Below, piece by piece: positions 45,171-55,073 of a stretch of 64,000 bases of DNA. Made by a program: the position numbers and the translations under genes. Positions within the stretch are counted from its first letter, which is position 1, and each line of letters begins with the position of its first letter. The DNA is from Sporanaerobium hydrogeniformans (lineage in GTDB: Bacteria; Bacillota; Clostridia; Lachnospirales; Cellulosilyticaceae): assembly GCF_002735925.1 (NCBI RefSeq), contig NZ_PEDL01000008.1, positions 1-64,000 of the forward strand, written 5' to 3'. The notes below the pieces were generated by a model, which did not search any database, was not told where the DNA came from, and saw nothing but the letters and a program-made list of their open reading frames with translations.

Positions 45171-46685
45171 ATGAGTAAAATGCGTACTTTTAAATGGATT
45201 ATTCTTATAACCTGCATTGTTTTAGCAGGTATTGCTTTGGGTACTGCTATTTACATATATACAGAAGTAAGTAAATTTGATAAGGTTTTTGCATCCAATA
45301 TTTGGGTGGAGGATTTTTCCATAAGTGGACTAACTTATGAAGAAGCACAAGAAAAGCTAGAAGCTTATTGTAAAGAACAGGATAAAGGCAAAAGTCTCAT
45401 CCTCTCTAAGAAGCAAGTAGCTGTGGATATTCCTTTTAATGCGTTAGGTTTTACCTATGCTATTAAAGAAGTTCTAGATGAAGCTTATGAAATTGGACAT
45501 CAAGGAAATTTATTGGAACGTTACCATTATGCTAAAATGGAAAAACCCACTAAGCATACCTTTGAATTAACTAAAACCTATAATAAAAATAAGCTTACTG
45601 AAATAATTGCATCTAAAAAAGAGGCTTTTTATATTGCACCTATTGATGCAACAATTACTCGTAAAAACCGTGCTTTCATTATTACCTCAGAAATACCCGG
45701 AGAAGAGTTAGATCTTCCTCTTACAGTAGAACGTGTAGCTGCAGCATTAGAAAACACCTCGGAGGTACCTATAAAAGTTGAAGTAGTTACCAAAGAAGTT
45801 CCTGTTCAATTTACTAAAGAATCTTTTAATCCTATCCAGCAGCCTATTGCAAGTTTTTATACCTCTTATAATAATGCTGACCCTGATCGAAATATAAATT
45901 TAAAGGTAGCAGCAGATAAGATTAATAAGCAGCTTTTACCTGGTGAAACCTTTTCCTTAGCTCAGCAATTAGAACCCATTAATTTTGAAGCTGGATATCG
46001 TAATTCAAAGGTTATTGTTAATGGTAAATTAGAGCAGGGAATAGGAGGTGGTGTTTGTCAAATTGCATCTACACTGTATAATGCTTTGCTTTTAACGAAT
46101 GTAGATATCAATATGCGCCAAAATCATTCACTGCCAGTAGCCTATGTTCCTCTTGGACGTGATGCAACCTATGCCTCAGGTGCTATTGATTTTCAATTTA
46201 AAAACAATAGTAATTTACCCTTATTTGTTGAAAGCTTTTGTGAAAATAATAAAGTATATGTAAATATCTTTGCTTCACCTACTTTAAAACCAGAGAATAC
46301 TATTAAGTTTACATCTGAAATAACAGAAGTTATTCCGGCACCTCAACCTCAAAGAATAAATGATCCAGAGTTAGAAGAGGGGACTGAAGTAGAAGAAGTA
46401 ACTGCTCTAGATGGAAAAAGAGTTAAACTGTATCGTTTGTTTTACGATAAAAATAATAAATTAATTAATAAAGAAATAATTAATAGCAGTTATTACCGTC
46501 CACGGGCAGCTGTTATAAAGGTAGGTAGTAAAAAAACAACTCAGCCAACTTTTAATACACAAGAGCATTCATTGCCGATACAACCTACTAACGAACAACC
46601 CTTTATAGACTTTGAATTACCTGGCATAGAAGAACCACTTCCTTCTCCACCTTTAGATGACTCTTTTATAAAACCACAAAATTAA
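45171..46685 (+). CDS. VanW-family protein with peptidoglycan-binding domain
   Basis: 504 aa from ATG 45171 (AGGAGG 7 nt upstream). One membrane helix near the start (WIILITCIVLAGIALGTAIY), a PG_binding_4-like region (VWVEDFSISG...SYEEAQEKL type), then the VanW domain: FSLAQQLEPINFEAGY, GIGGGVCQIASTLYNALLL and NHSLPVAYVPLGRDATY. A G5-like stretch precedes a proline-rich end. It is an extracellular wall-associated protein. VanW accessory proteins occur in glycopeptide-resistance clusters, but this is a general homologue with no van genes nearby. Confidence 0.88.
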   Translation: MSKMRTFKWIILITCIVLAGIALGTAIYIYTEVSKFDKVFASNIWVEDFSISGLTYEEAQEKLEAYCKEQDKGKSLILSKKQVAVDIPFNALGFTYAIKEVLDEAYEIGHQGNLLERYHYAKMEKPTKHTFELTKTYNKNKLTEIIASKKEAFYIAPIDATITRKNRAFIITSEIPGEELDLPLTVERVAAALENTSEVPIKVEVVTKEVPVQFTKESFNPIQQPIASFYTSYNNADPDRNINLKVAADKINKQLLPGETFSLAQQLEPINFEAGYRNSKVIVNGKLEQGIGGGVCQIASTLYNALLLTNVDINMRQNHSLPVAYVPLGRDATYASGAIDFQFKNNSNLPLFVESFCENNKVYVNIFASPTLKPENTIKFTSEITEVIPAPQPQRINDPELEEGTEVEEVTALDGKRVKLYRLFYDKNNKLINKEIINSSYYRPRAAVIKVGSKKTTQPTFNTQEHSLPIQPTNEQPFIDFELPGIEEPLPSPPLDDSFIKPQN

Positions 46686-46723
46686 AAAGCTAGAAGAACT
46701 TTAAAAGGTTCTTCTAGCTTTTT
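46684..46723. terminator. Terminator after the VanW gene
   Basis: A5GCTAGAAGAAC (46684-46699) with GTTCTTCTAGCT5 (46708-46723). Loop of 8 nt. It can serve the convergent PBP gene too. Confidence 0.9.
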
Positions 46724-46727
46724 ATTA

Positions 46728-49379
46728 TTAACCTTGTGGAACAGCAAAGGGGTCATAATCATCTGGATTAGGGCTAGGTGATGGATTTACTACTGGGGGG
46801 AGAGAAGGGCTTGGGGTAGGCGATGGTGTTGGTAATGGACTAGGTGATGGACTAGGCCATGGGAAGGTTGGCCAACCCCCTTCATCATCTGGAAGCTCTT
46901 CTTCAGGTTCATCAATAACAGATCCATGGATATCACAAATCTCACCACGTATAACAGGGTCTTGACTTGTGGTATCACGTTTAATTATACGTTTTTCAAG
47001 TATATCTTTTGGGCAATACTCATTAGCTATTTTACCTGATTCCTTACATACATCAACTTCCACATGAATATCACATGTTTCAGTAGGTACAGTATCTTTT
47101 GTAAAGTACTCAGACTCTATCACATGATCTGGATCTGCCTCACAAAGCTCTGTTGCTAGTTTTCCTGAAAGCTTACAAAGTTTTACTTCCATAACACTAT
47201 CATCTGAAATATTAGGTTTAGGGAAGGTTTTATAGGGTAATCCTTCATGGATTTCATTCATAATTTTTCCCCATATATCGAGATGGTAGCTTCCATTTGC
47301 TACAATTTCCTTTTGTGTATCATGCCCTGTCCAAATCGTTGCTACATAATAAGGTGTGTAACCTGCAAAGGTTAGGTCCACACTATTAGTTGTTGTTCCG
47401 GTTTTACCTGCTACTGGCATAGAATTAAATGTACTACGTAAACGACGTCCAGTTCCCTCTGGCTGAGTCATAACATCTTGCATCATATCTGTTAAAATAT
47501 GTGCTGTATCTGTTTTAATAACTTGATGTGATTTTTGAGCATGTGCTTCTGATGTATTATCTAAAAGTACAGTTCCGTCGTGGGCTAATACTTTTGTGTA
47601 AAGGATAGGCTGCACATACATCCCGTCATTAGCAATAGCACCAAAAGCTGCATTAAGTTCCAAAGGTGTAACACCTTTAGTCAAGCCACCTAAAGGTAAA
47701 GATTGTACTTTATCATTAGCTGAAAGTGTTGTAAAACCAAAGTTTTGCAAATAATCATAGGCTGTATCTATTCCTACTAATTGAGTTGTCTTAACAGCCA
47801 AAACGTTCATAGATTTATAAATAGCACGACGAATAGGTGTTGGTCCTTCAAATTTTCCATCCCAGTTTCTAGGAGAATAAGGTTTTCCTCCTGGATTTTG
47901 AAGTGTAATGGGTTCATCAATTAAAAGTGTATTAGCAGAAATAACACCTGTATCTAATGCGGGCGCATAAGCTGCTAATATTTTAAAGGTTGAACCGGGT
48001 TGCCTTGTAGCAGCTGTAGCACGGTTAAAGCCACGCCCAGCTTTATCGCCACGCCCACCAGAAAGCGCTTTTACTTGCCCATTACGATAATCCATAACCA
48101 CAAAAGCTGCTTGAGGTTGTGGAATTCTTAAAAGTGTTTCTTTTTGAATTTTATCTGCAGAAGTAATACCCCATGTTTCTAGCTTATCCTTTTTAAAGCT
48201 TTCAATATCCTCTTCACTTTTTACAATGCCTTCACCACCATAATTGGATATTTTGTCTTCACCAGCTTTTTTTACAGATACACTGTAGCTGAGTTTAAGC
48301 TGATAGGCTGATTGAGGGTAGAGGCTTTCATCTTCAATATACGTATCAACAATTCCCTGCATTCTTTGATCTAAGGTAGTATAAATACTAAGCCCTCCGC
48401 CATAAATAAGATTATTAGCCTCTGTAGAAGTCATGCCTTTTTGAGCTTGTAAATCATCAATAACTTGTTGAAGTACTGCATCTACAAAATAACTATGTCC
48501 AGACTTTTCTTGATAAATCTGATCGACTTCCTTAATATTTTTATAAGGGTCCTCAGCTAAGGCAGCATTTTTTTGCTCTTCTGTAATCATGCCTTGCTCA
48601 TACATTTTTTGAAGGGCTATTTCTACTTTCTCACGGTTATTTTGAGGATTTCTAATAGGGTTATAACGCGTAGGAGCTTGTGTAATAACCGCTATCACTG
48701 CACTTTCAGCTAGGGTAAGTTCTGAGACATCCTTACCAAAGTAACGCTGCGAAGCAGCTTGTACGCCTTTTACACCTTCACCTAAAGCAATGGTATTAAG
48801 ATAGTACTCCAAAATCATATCTTTGTCATAAAGTTTTTCAAATTCAACGGCAAGGTATTGTTCCTGTATTTTACGCGTAAGTTTTTTTTCTGTTGTAAGG
48901 ATATTGTTTTTAATCAACTGCTGCGTAATGGTACTTGCACCTTCACTGAACGTTCCTGATTGTAAGTTCTTAACAATAGCCCGAAAAATCCCTCTTATAT
49001 CAATCCCGTTATGTTCATAAAAACGTTCATCCTCTAATGCAATAAAAGCATCTCTTAAATAAGTAGGAATTTTGTCTAAAGTAACATAGATACGGTTATC
49101 AGCACCTGAAAAAGTATCAATTTCTACATTATTTTCATCATAGACAAAAGAAGTAAAATTTGTAGTAGGTTTAAGTTGGAGTTGTGAGACATCAGGTGTG
49201 CTCTTAATAATACCAATAAAGATTCCTAATCCTCCACCTACAATAGCAAAGAGTCCAATGACAATAGCCATAAATAAAATACGGAAAGTTAGTATTTTTC
49301 CTTTGGTACGTTTTTGTTTATTTGGATTCTTTTTATTATCTTTTTCTAATTTTTCACGTGAATCTTTCGAATAATTCAT
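46728..49379 (-). CDS. Class A penicillin-binding protein (PBP1A-like)
   Basis: 883 aa from ATG 49379 (AGGAGG 9 nt upstream; ATGs further up overlap the site). Short basic cytoplasmic tail, one membrane helix (about residues 30-55), a GT51 domain (ALEDERFYEHNGID and EGASTITQQLIKN), and a transpeptidase domain with SxxK in RQPGSTFKI, SxN in YKSMNVLAV and KTG in VAGKTGTTT. The C-terminus has a proline/serine tail (PSPSPSPLPTPSPTP). It polymerises and cross-links peptidoglycan. Confidence 0.96.
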   Translation of the reverse strand: MNYSKDSREKLEKDNKKNPNKQKRTKGKILTFRILFMAIVIGLFAIVGGGLGIFIGIIKSTPDVSQLQLKPTTNFTSFVYDENNVEIDTFSGADNRIYVTLDKIPTYLRDAFIALEDERFYEHNGIDIRGIFRAIVKNLQSGTFSEGASTITQQLIKNNILTTEKKLTRKIQEQYLAVEFEKLYDKDMILEYYLNTIALGEGVKGVQAASQRYFGKDVSELTLAESAVIAVITQAPTRYNPIRNPQNNREKVEIALQKMYEQGMITEEQKNAALAEDPYKNIKEVDQIYQEKSGHSYFVDAVLQQVIDDLQAQKGMTSTEANNLIYGGGLSIYTTLDQRMQGIVDTYIEDESLYPQSAYQLKLSYSVSVKKAGEDKISNYGGEGIVKSEEDIESFKKDKLETWGITSADKIQKETLLRIPQPQAAFVVMDYRNGQVKALSGGRGDKAGRGFNRATAATRQPGSTFKILAAYAPALDTGVISANTLLIDEPITLQNPGGKPYSPRNWDGKFEGPTPIRRAIYKSMNVLAVKTTQLVGIDTAYDYLQNFGFTTLSANDKVQSLPLGGLTKGVTPLELNAAFGAIANDGMYVQPILYTKVLAHDGTVLLDNTSEAHAQKSHQVIKTDTAHILTDMMQDVMTQPEGTGRRLRSTFNSMPVAGKTGTTTNSVDLTFAGYTPYYVATIWTGHDTQKEIVANGSYHLDIWGKIMNEIHEGLPYKTFPKPNISDDSVMEVKLCKLSGKLATELCEADPDHVIESEYFTKDTVPTETCDIHVEVDVCKESGKIANEYCPKDILEKRIIKRDTTSQDPVIRGEICDIHGSVIDEPEEELPDDEGGWPTFPWPSPSPSPLPTPSPTPSPSLPPVVNPSPSPNPDDYDPFAVPQG

Positions 49380-49532
49380 ACGGTTCATCCTCCTCAATAA
49401 CTCATTATAGCAAAGATAGGGGCTAGGGGCAAATTACAATTTGATTAAGTCGTCCTGACCTTTTAAAACTTTGAATGTGTACAGGTTATACTGAATATAC
49501 TTTGTACAAAGAAGGCTATAGGAGGCTTATTT

Positions 49533-50228
49533 ATGCCAGAGATTATCTACAATCCCCAAAAAAGCATAGCGCACAAAAAAGGGCGCCGAAAGCTGTTAAA
49601 AAACCGAATCTTCTATTTGTTTATTATTGCCCTAGCAATAGGGGTTTATATACAATTAGATCAACAAATTTTTCCGAGTGTATTAGCTATGGCTAAAGTA
49701 CAGGCCCATACTGTAGCAACACGTGCCATCAATCAAGGGATTACCCAAACACTTTTAAGTCACCAAACGTCTATGGAGGACCTCATTACCTGCCATTATA
49801 ATAAGAATGGAGAGATAACTTCATGGGAGGTTAATTCTGTACTTATTAATAATCTGTGCGCCGACTTATCAGAAAATGCTTTAAATGAACTTCATGATAT
49901 AGGGCTTGTTAAATTTAAAATTCCTATTGGAAATGCCTCTGGAAGTAAACTCTTAGCCAGTTTGGGTCCTGAAATAAACGTAGATGTTCTACCTTTAGGA
50001 ATGGTTCGTGTGAATTATGAAAACGAACTACGTTCTACAGGAATTAATCAGGTGAATCATACCGTTTGGCTCGATGTAGAAGCAACGATTCAAGTTGTTG
50101 TCCCACTTTTTTCAGAAGAGATCACTGTTCATCGTAAAGTAGTTCTTATTGATAAAATGATTGCTGGAGTCGTTCCACCTACCTATGTTAATGTGCCCAA
50201 AGAGGAGATGTTAGAGCTCCTTCCCTAG
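49533..50228 (+). CDS. yunB: Sporulation protein YunB
   Basis: 231 aa with one N-terminal membrane helix (IFYLFIIALAIGVYIQL) and the family block AINQGITQTLLSHQ, then GNASGSKLLASLGPEINVDVLPLG and YENELRSTGINQVNHTVWLDV. In Bacillus the gene is mother-cell expressed under sigma-E. I found no sure sigma-E promoter in the 154-bp gap to the PBP gene, but two TGTACA palindromes (49478, 49503) flank the likely promoter area. AGGAGG is at the start. Confidence 0.9.
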   Translation: MPEIIYNPQKSIAHKKGRRKLLKNRIFYLFIIALAIGVYIQLDQQIFPSVLAMAKVQAHTVATRAINQGITQTLLSHQTSMEDLITCHYNKNGEITSWEVNSVLINNLCADLSENALNELHDIGLVKFKIPIGNASGSKLLASLGPEINVDVLPLGMVRVNYENELRSTGINQVNHTVWLDVEATIQVVVPLFSEEITVHRKVVLIDKMIAGVVPPTYVNVPKEEMLELLP

Positions 50229-50267
50229 TGCATCGTTCATAATTCTTATATTTCAATTAAAATATTA

Positions 50268-50297
50268 TTGTCAGTGTATAAGATATCATGCTATATT
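50268..50297 (+). promoter_or_regulatory. Candidate promoter of glnN
   Basis: TTGTCA (50268-50273), 18-nt spacer, TATATT (50292-50297). Confidence 0.45.
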
Positions 50298-50342
50298 TAT
50301 GGGTATTGGAGTATAAATTTAAAGAGTAGAGGTATCGATGTA

Positions 50343-52448
50343 ATGAGTAATATGAATTTATCCGAATTGTTTGGGAAAAATGTATTTGATGACAATGTCA
50401 TGCGTGAAAGATTACCTAAAAGTACTTACAAGCAACTTCATCGTACGATTGATGAAGGACTTACTTTAGAAGCAAGTGTGGCAGAAGTAGTAGCCAATGC
50501 CATGAAAGACTGGGCAATTGAAAGAGGAGCTACCCATTTTACCCATTGGTTCCAACCCATGAATGGGAAAACAGCAGAGAAACATGATTCTTTTTTATCA
50601 CCTACATCTGATGGTCGTGTGATTATGGAGTTTTCAGGTAAAGAACTTATTAAAGGTGAAGCAGATGGCTCTTCCTTCCCTTCAGGAGGGATTCGTCAAA
50701 CCTTTGAAGCAAGAGGTTATACGGTATGGGATTGCACTTCACCTGCCTTTTTAAAAGAAGATGCGAGTGGAGTAGCTCTTTGTATTCCAACTGCTTTTTA
50801 CTCTCACACGGGCGAAGCTTTAGACAAGAAGTCTCCTTTACTACGTTCAATGGAATGTATTCAAGCTGCATCTCTACGTATTTTAAATCTGTTAGGTGAG
50901 ACAAATGTCCGTAAAGTAACGGCTACAGTAGGGGCTGAACAAGAATATTTTCTGATAGATAAACGTCACTATCAACAACGCAAAGATCTTATTTTTACTG
51001 GACGTACTCTTTTCGGCGCTCAACCACCTAAAGGTCAAGAGATGGAAGACCATTATTACGGAAGTATTAAAGAAAAAATTGCAAAATACATGCGTGAAAT
51101 TGATCTAGAACTTTGGAAATTAGGTGTACCTTCTAAAACAAAACATAATGAAGTGGCTCCAGCTCAACATGAATTAGCTCCTCTTTTTGCAACATCCAAT
51201 GTAGCTTGTGACCAAAATCAATTAATTATGGAAGTCCTTCAAAAGGTAGCCAATCATCATGATCTTGCCTGCCTCCTTCATGCCAAACCTTTTGCAGGTA
51301 TTAATGGTTCAGGAAAACATGTCAATTGGTCATTAGCGACTGATACAGGGAGAAATATTTTTTCACCAGGGAAGCATCCTCATGAAAATAAAATATTTCT
51401 TATCTTTTTAGTAGCTGTTATTAAAGCAGTAGACAAATATAGTGATCTTTTAAGAATGTGTGCAGCTAGTGCGGGTAACGACCACCGTTTAGGTGGACAT
51501 GAAGCACCACCAGCCATTATTTCGATTTTTCTTGGAGATGAGCTTACTAATATCCTAGAGCATATTGCTCATAATGAGGCTGTTGTAGAAGAAAGACGTC
51601 AGTTAATGGAAATGGGTGTCTCTACTTTACCTAAACTAAAAAAGGAGTCTACTGATCGTAATCGTACATCGCCTTTTGCTTTCACAGGTAATAAGTTTGA
51701 ATTCCGCATGTTCCCTTCTTCAGAGTCCATTGCAGAAGCAAGCACCATTATGAATACCATTGTTGCAGATGCTCTAACTGACTTTGCAGAAGAACTTGAA
51801 AAAGCAAGTGACCTAGATAAAGCCATTAATCGTCTTATAAAAGATACTTATCTTAAGCATCAACGTATTATCTTTAATGGAAATGGTTATTCAGAAGAAT
51901 GGGTAGAAGAAGCAAAAGCAAGAGGCCTTTCTAACTACGCAACAACAGTAGATGTTTTACCAAGCTACATCAGTGAAGAATCCATTTCTCTATTTGGAAG
52001 AATGCAGGTTTATAATGCTACTGAAATCTTTGCACGTTATGAAATCATGTTAGAGGAATACTACAAAGTAATTAATATCGAAGCTAAAACAATGCTTGAT
52101 ATTGCAAAGAAACAAATTTTACCAGCGTGTATTTATTACTCGACAGAAGTAGGAAAAAATGTAGAAGTTTTAAAACACATTGGTAGTTTTGATATTACTG
52201 CACAGCTAGCTATTCTTGATGATTTAACCAAAGGCATTGCAGAATTTAAAAGAGCTATTGATGCATTAGATGAAAAAGTTATAGAAAGCAATTCTATTAA
52301 AGAGAGTCTTGAAAAGGCACGTTTCTTTAAAAATGAAATTCTGCCTTGTATGGAGCATTTACGTAGCATTTCAGATATGCTAGAAAATCAAGTGGATGAA
52401 AAAGTTTGGCCATTGCCTACTTACGGCGAAATACTCTTTAGAGCTTAA
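50343..52448 (+). CDS. glnN: Type III glutamine synthetase
   Basis: 701 aa from ATG 50343, the large GSIII size rather than about 450 aa for GlnA. Markers: an N-terminal GS beta-grasp region (HFTHWFQPMNGKTAEKHDSF), EFSGKELIKGEADGSSFPSGG, VGAEQEYFLID, KTKHNEVAPAQHELAPLF with the metal ligands, and AGNDHRLGGHEAPPAI. It condenses glutamate and ammonia. An ATG-TAA minimal ORF at 50338-50343 overlaps the start and sits at the better distance from AGAGG, which may damp translation. Followed by a terminator. Confidence 0.95.
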   Translation: MSNMNLSELFGKNVFDDNVMRERLPKSTYKQLHRTIDEGLTLEASVAEVVANAMKDWAIERGATHFTHWFQPMNGKTAEKHDSFLSPTSDGRVIMEFSGKELIKGEADGSSFPSGGIRQTFEARGYTVWDCTSPAFLKEDASGVALCIPTAFYSHTGEALDKKSPLLRSMECIQAASLRILNLLGETNVRKVTATVGAEQEYFLIDKRHYQQRKDLIFTGRTLFGAQPPKGQEMEDHYYGSIKEKIAKYMREIDLELWKLGVPSKTKHNEVAPAQHELAPLFATSNVACDQNQLIMEVLQKVANHHDLACLLHAKPFAGINGSGKHVNWSLATDTGRNIFSPGKHPHENKIFLIFLVAVIKAVDKYSDLLRMCAASAGNDHRLGGHEAPPAIISIFLGDELTNILEHIAHNEAVVEERRQLMEMGVSTLPKLKKESTDRNRTSPFAFTGNKFEFRMFPSSESIAEASTIMNTIVADALTDFAEELEKASDLDKAINRLIKDTYLKHQRIIFNGNGYSEEWVEEAKARGLSNYATTVDVLPSYISEESISLFGRMQVYNATEIFARYEIMLEEYYKVINIEAKTMLDIAKKQILPACIYYSTEVGKNVEVLKHIGSFDITAQLAILDDLTKGIAEFKRAIDALDEKVIESNSIKESLEKARFFKNEILPCMEHLRSISDMLENQVDEKVWPLPTYGEILFRA

Positions 52449-52487
52449 AAAAAGGCATTGCAAGACAACGTTTTGCAATGCTTTTTT
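52446..52487 (+). terminator. Terminator of glnN
   Basis: A-rich left arm with GCATTGCAA (52455-52463), right arm TTGCAATGC (52473-52481), T6 to 52487. Confidence 0.9.
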
Positions 52488-52575
52488 GATTAAATAAAAT
52501 AAAGAATGGATATTTTTCTAAAAGATGTGCTATAACTATAATAAATGTTAATAGGATTAAAAGGCAGGTGTTTAT

Positions 52576-53541
52576 ATGATTGTTACAGTAGCGCCCTTTC
52601 CATCTATTGAATACATATACCAAATTGATAGGCTAATGCCTCATTGTGAAATAGAAGCATCCCATGTTTCCTTAAGTATTTTATCCAAATGTATTCATAG
52701 TGCCGAAATTATTAAAATATTACAAGGTGAACCTCTTTTACTAAGTAGTTTAGGTGGATTTGCAGGTAAATACATTAAGCATTACCTCGATAAAGCTAAA
52801 ATTAAATCAGACATTATTTGGTCTGACTTAGAAACGCCTCATAAAATGAAAATAGTATTAGAAAGTTCCTCCGATACCTATTTATTACAAGCAGGGCAAG
52901 GACAATTCGCGCAGTCAGAAGCCCTTCACAAACGCATGATTAAATTGACTCAAAAGCTACGAACGTATTTAAATCAAGTTTCTACACTTGTTATAGGAGG
53001 CTACCTACCTGATTGCATAGAAGATGATTTCTATGGTTTATGGATTAAAGAGGCTAAAAAATACAACATTAAAACTCTTATTTCTACTGGTCAACCCAAG
53101 CTTTTAGAAAAAGTTATTGAAGAAAGTCCTTATGCTCTTCTCTTTACTGAAAAGCAATTAGAAACATTAGGTATCGTTTACGCAAATGAACATGAATTAC
53201 TCACACAGCTCCTACCTTATTTCGATAAAGGCATTCACTATATAGGACTTTATCTTAAAGAAAAGGGTGCCTATATGCTTTCTAAACATAAGCTGTGTGC
53301 CATTTCATTTCATAATCAAGTCTCTTTATCTAAAGAAAATACTGCAGCAAGTGGTGCCTTTTTAGGTGCTTTTGCTATTGGTATTCAGCGAAAGTATGAA
53401 CAAGAAAAATTTTTTAAAATGTGCACAGCCGCTGCACTTGTTGCTTGCTGCGATGTAGATAGACCCTTATGTAGTAAAAAAGATGTAGATACCTTTGCGA
53501 AAAAGTTAAAAATAAGAGAGATTAATTTATCATCATTTTAA
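52576..53541 (+). CDS. PfkB-family protein lacking the catalytic Asp (pseudokinase)
   Basis: 321 aa with the overall ribokinase/PfkB fold order: N-terminal strand VTVAPFPSIEYIYQIDRL, LSSLGGFAGKYIKHYL in place of the substrate domain, and a C-terminal block ENTAASGAFLGAFAIG at residues 254-269. In active members this last block is NT-GAGDAF with the base Asp; here the residue is Gly (G260) and GAG is AAS. The first signature GGKG-N-A is also absent. The true paralogue at 57858 keeps both. The frame is clean, so it is probably a kept non-catalytic regulator. It directly precedes hflX (24 bp). Confidence 0.75.
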   Translation: MIVTVAPFPSIEYIYQIDRLMPHCEIEASHVSLSILSKCIHSAEIIKILQGEPLLLSSLGGFAGKYIKHYLDKAKIKSDIIWSDLETPHKMKIVLESSSDTYLLQAGQGQFAQSEALHKRMIKLTQKLRTYLNQVSTLVIGGYLPDCIEDDFYGLWIKEAKKYNIKTLISTGQPKLLEKVIEESPYALLFTEKQLETLGIVYANEHELLTQLLPYFDKGIHYIGLYLKEKGAYMLSKHKLCAISFHNQVSLSKENTAASGAFLGAFAIGIQRKYEQEKFFKMCTAAALVACCDVDRPLCSKKDVDTFAKKLKIREINLSSF

Positions 53542-53564
53542 GAATAAGAAAGGAAATAGTTTAA

Positions 53565-54812
53565 ATGGAAAATAAGCAAGAACGTTTAATACTTGTAGCA
53601 GCTCAGAAAAAAATTCACCCTGAGTCAGAAGCTTTAGAAAGCTTAGATGAATTAGAAGAGCTTGTAGAGACTGCTGGAGGACAAGTTCTTTTTAAAGTTT
53701 TACAACGTGTGGATCGAATAAATGCAGGTCTCTATATTGGTTCTGGAAAAGTAGAAGAACTCAAGGAACGTATCCAGCAAGAAGGTGCTACAGGCGTTGT
53801 ATTTGATGACGAACTTTCACCTATACAAATGCGTAATCTAGCCCTGGCTTTAGAAGCAAAAGTTATGGATCGTACTATGATTATTTTAGATATTTTTGCT
53901 TCACGTGCTCTTTCTAAAGAAGGAATTATACAAGTAGAAATGGCTCAGCTTAAATACCAGTATTCGCGTTTAACAGGGTTTGGAGAAATGCTTTCTAGAC
54001 AAGGCGGTGGTATTGGTAGTAAAGGACCTGGGGAAAAAAAATTAGAACTTGATAAACGCCACATTAAAGTACGCATGGAGATTCTTAAAAACGAGCTTCT
54101 TGAGATTGAAAAGCATCGCCAACTTATTCGTTCACGTCGTGAAAAAAACAGTACACCTGTTATTGCTATTGTAGGGTATACCAATGCTGGAAAATCCACT
54201 TTACTTAATGCCCTATGTGGAAGTGATGTCTATGTAAAAAATCAGTTATTTGCTACCCTTGATCCTACCACACGTTCCGCTAAATTACCAAGTGGAGGAG
54301 AGATTCTTGTAACGGATACAGTTGGATTTATTCGCAAATTACCTCATCATCTTGTAAAAGCTTTTTATTCTACTCTAGAAGAGGCTAAATATGCAGACAT
54401 TATTTTACATGTTATGGATATGAGCTCTCCCCATCTAAAGACACATCAAACTGTCGTGCAGGAAACGCTTAGTAAGCTTGGTGTACAAAATATCCCTATC
54501 GTTGCCGTCTATAATAAAGTAGATAAGGCGCCAGACATCTATCCTAAAACAGAATGGGCAGAACATCACCTTGAAATTTCAGCTAAACAAGGATTTAATA
54601 TAGATAGTCTTTTAGCTTGCATTGAAGAAATTCTCTACAGTAGTCGTAAAACCTTTAAAATTCATGTCCCCTATAATGCACAGGAGGTTGTAGCATTTTG
54701 TCACAAATATGGGGAACGTTTGCAAGAAAGCTATGAGTCTGAATATGTTTATTTAGAAGGTTACCTACCACATAATAAATTTTATAAAATTGAACCTTAT
54801 TTAGTTCCTTAA
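53565..54812 (+). CDS. hflX: GTPase HflX
   Basis: 415 aa. N-terminal HflX domain with GLYIGSGKVEELKE and VFDDELSPIQMRNL, a helical linker (RLTGFGEMLSRQGGGIGSKG), and a GTPase domain with G1 GYTNAGKST, G3 DTVGF and G4 NKVD. HflX splits stalled ribosomes during stress. AAAGGA is 10 nt before the ATG. Likely co-transcribed with the upstream pseudokinase. Confidence 0.95.
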   Translation: MENKQERLILVAAQKKIHPESEALESLDELEELVETAGGQVLFKVLQRVDRINAGLYIGSGKVEELKERIQQEGATGVVFDDELSPIQMRNLALALEAKVMDRTMIILDIFASRALSKEGIIQVEMAQLKYQYSRLTGFGEMLSRQGGGIGSKGPGEKKLELDKRHIKVRMEILKNELLEIEKHRQLIRSRREKNSTPVIAIVGYTNAGKSTLLNALCGSDVYVKNQLFATLDPTTRSAKLPSGGEILVTDTVGFIRKLPHHLVKAFYSTLEEAKYADIILHVMDMSSPHLKTHQTVVQETLSKLGVQNIPIVAVYNKVDKAPDIYPKTEWAEHHLEISAKQGFNIDSLLACIEEILYSSRKTFKIHVPYNAQEVVAFCHKYGERLQESYESEYVYLEGYLPHNKFYKIEPYLVP

Positions 54813-55030
54813 AGTTTGTCGAATTTCCATAAATAGATACTTAAAATAGTTATTTTCTCTTTAAATTTTAAAAAAATATCGCAAATTAATAGTTTTTTAT
54901 CATTAATAATTGTTCCTTTTCTGAAATATTAGGTTAAAAGTCTTTAAAGCTCTTTCTTTTTTGTTGAAACCCGTAAAAAAGACAACTCTGCTGACGATAA
55001 GTTTTTGTGTAAATTATTTAGAAAATATTG

Positions 55031-55036
55031 TATAAT
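55031..55036 (+). promoter_or_regulatory. -10 element of the 88-aa gene
   Basis: TATAAT at 55031-55036; no clear -35. The remaining 54813-55030 holds only AT-rich sequence with no ORF and no strong hairpin that I can see. Confidence 0.45.
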
Positions 55037-55073
55037 TTTTTTAGTAATTGAGTTGTAAAGTTGGAGGGGAAAA

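Noticed and set aside
45171-46685. VanW and VanY as part of a glycopeptide-resistance cluster
   Set aside because: The genes are 23 kb apart, under separate control, and no vanA/H/X/R/S-like gene is present.
49440-49532. Sigma-E promoter for yunB
   Set aside because: I looked for GTCATATT/CATACAnT but found no pair with the right spacing; only two TGTACA palindromes are clear.
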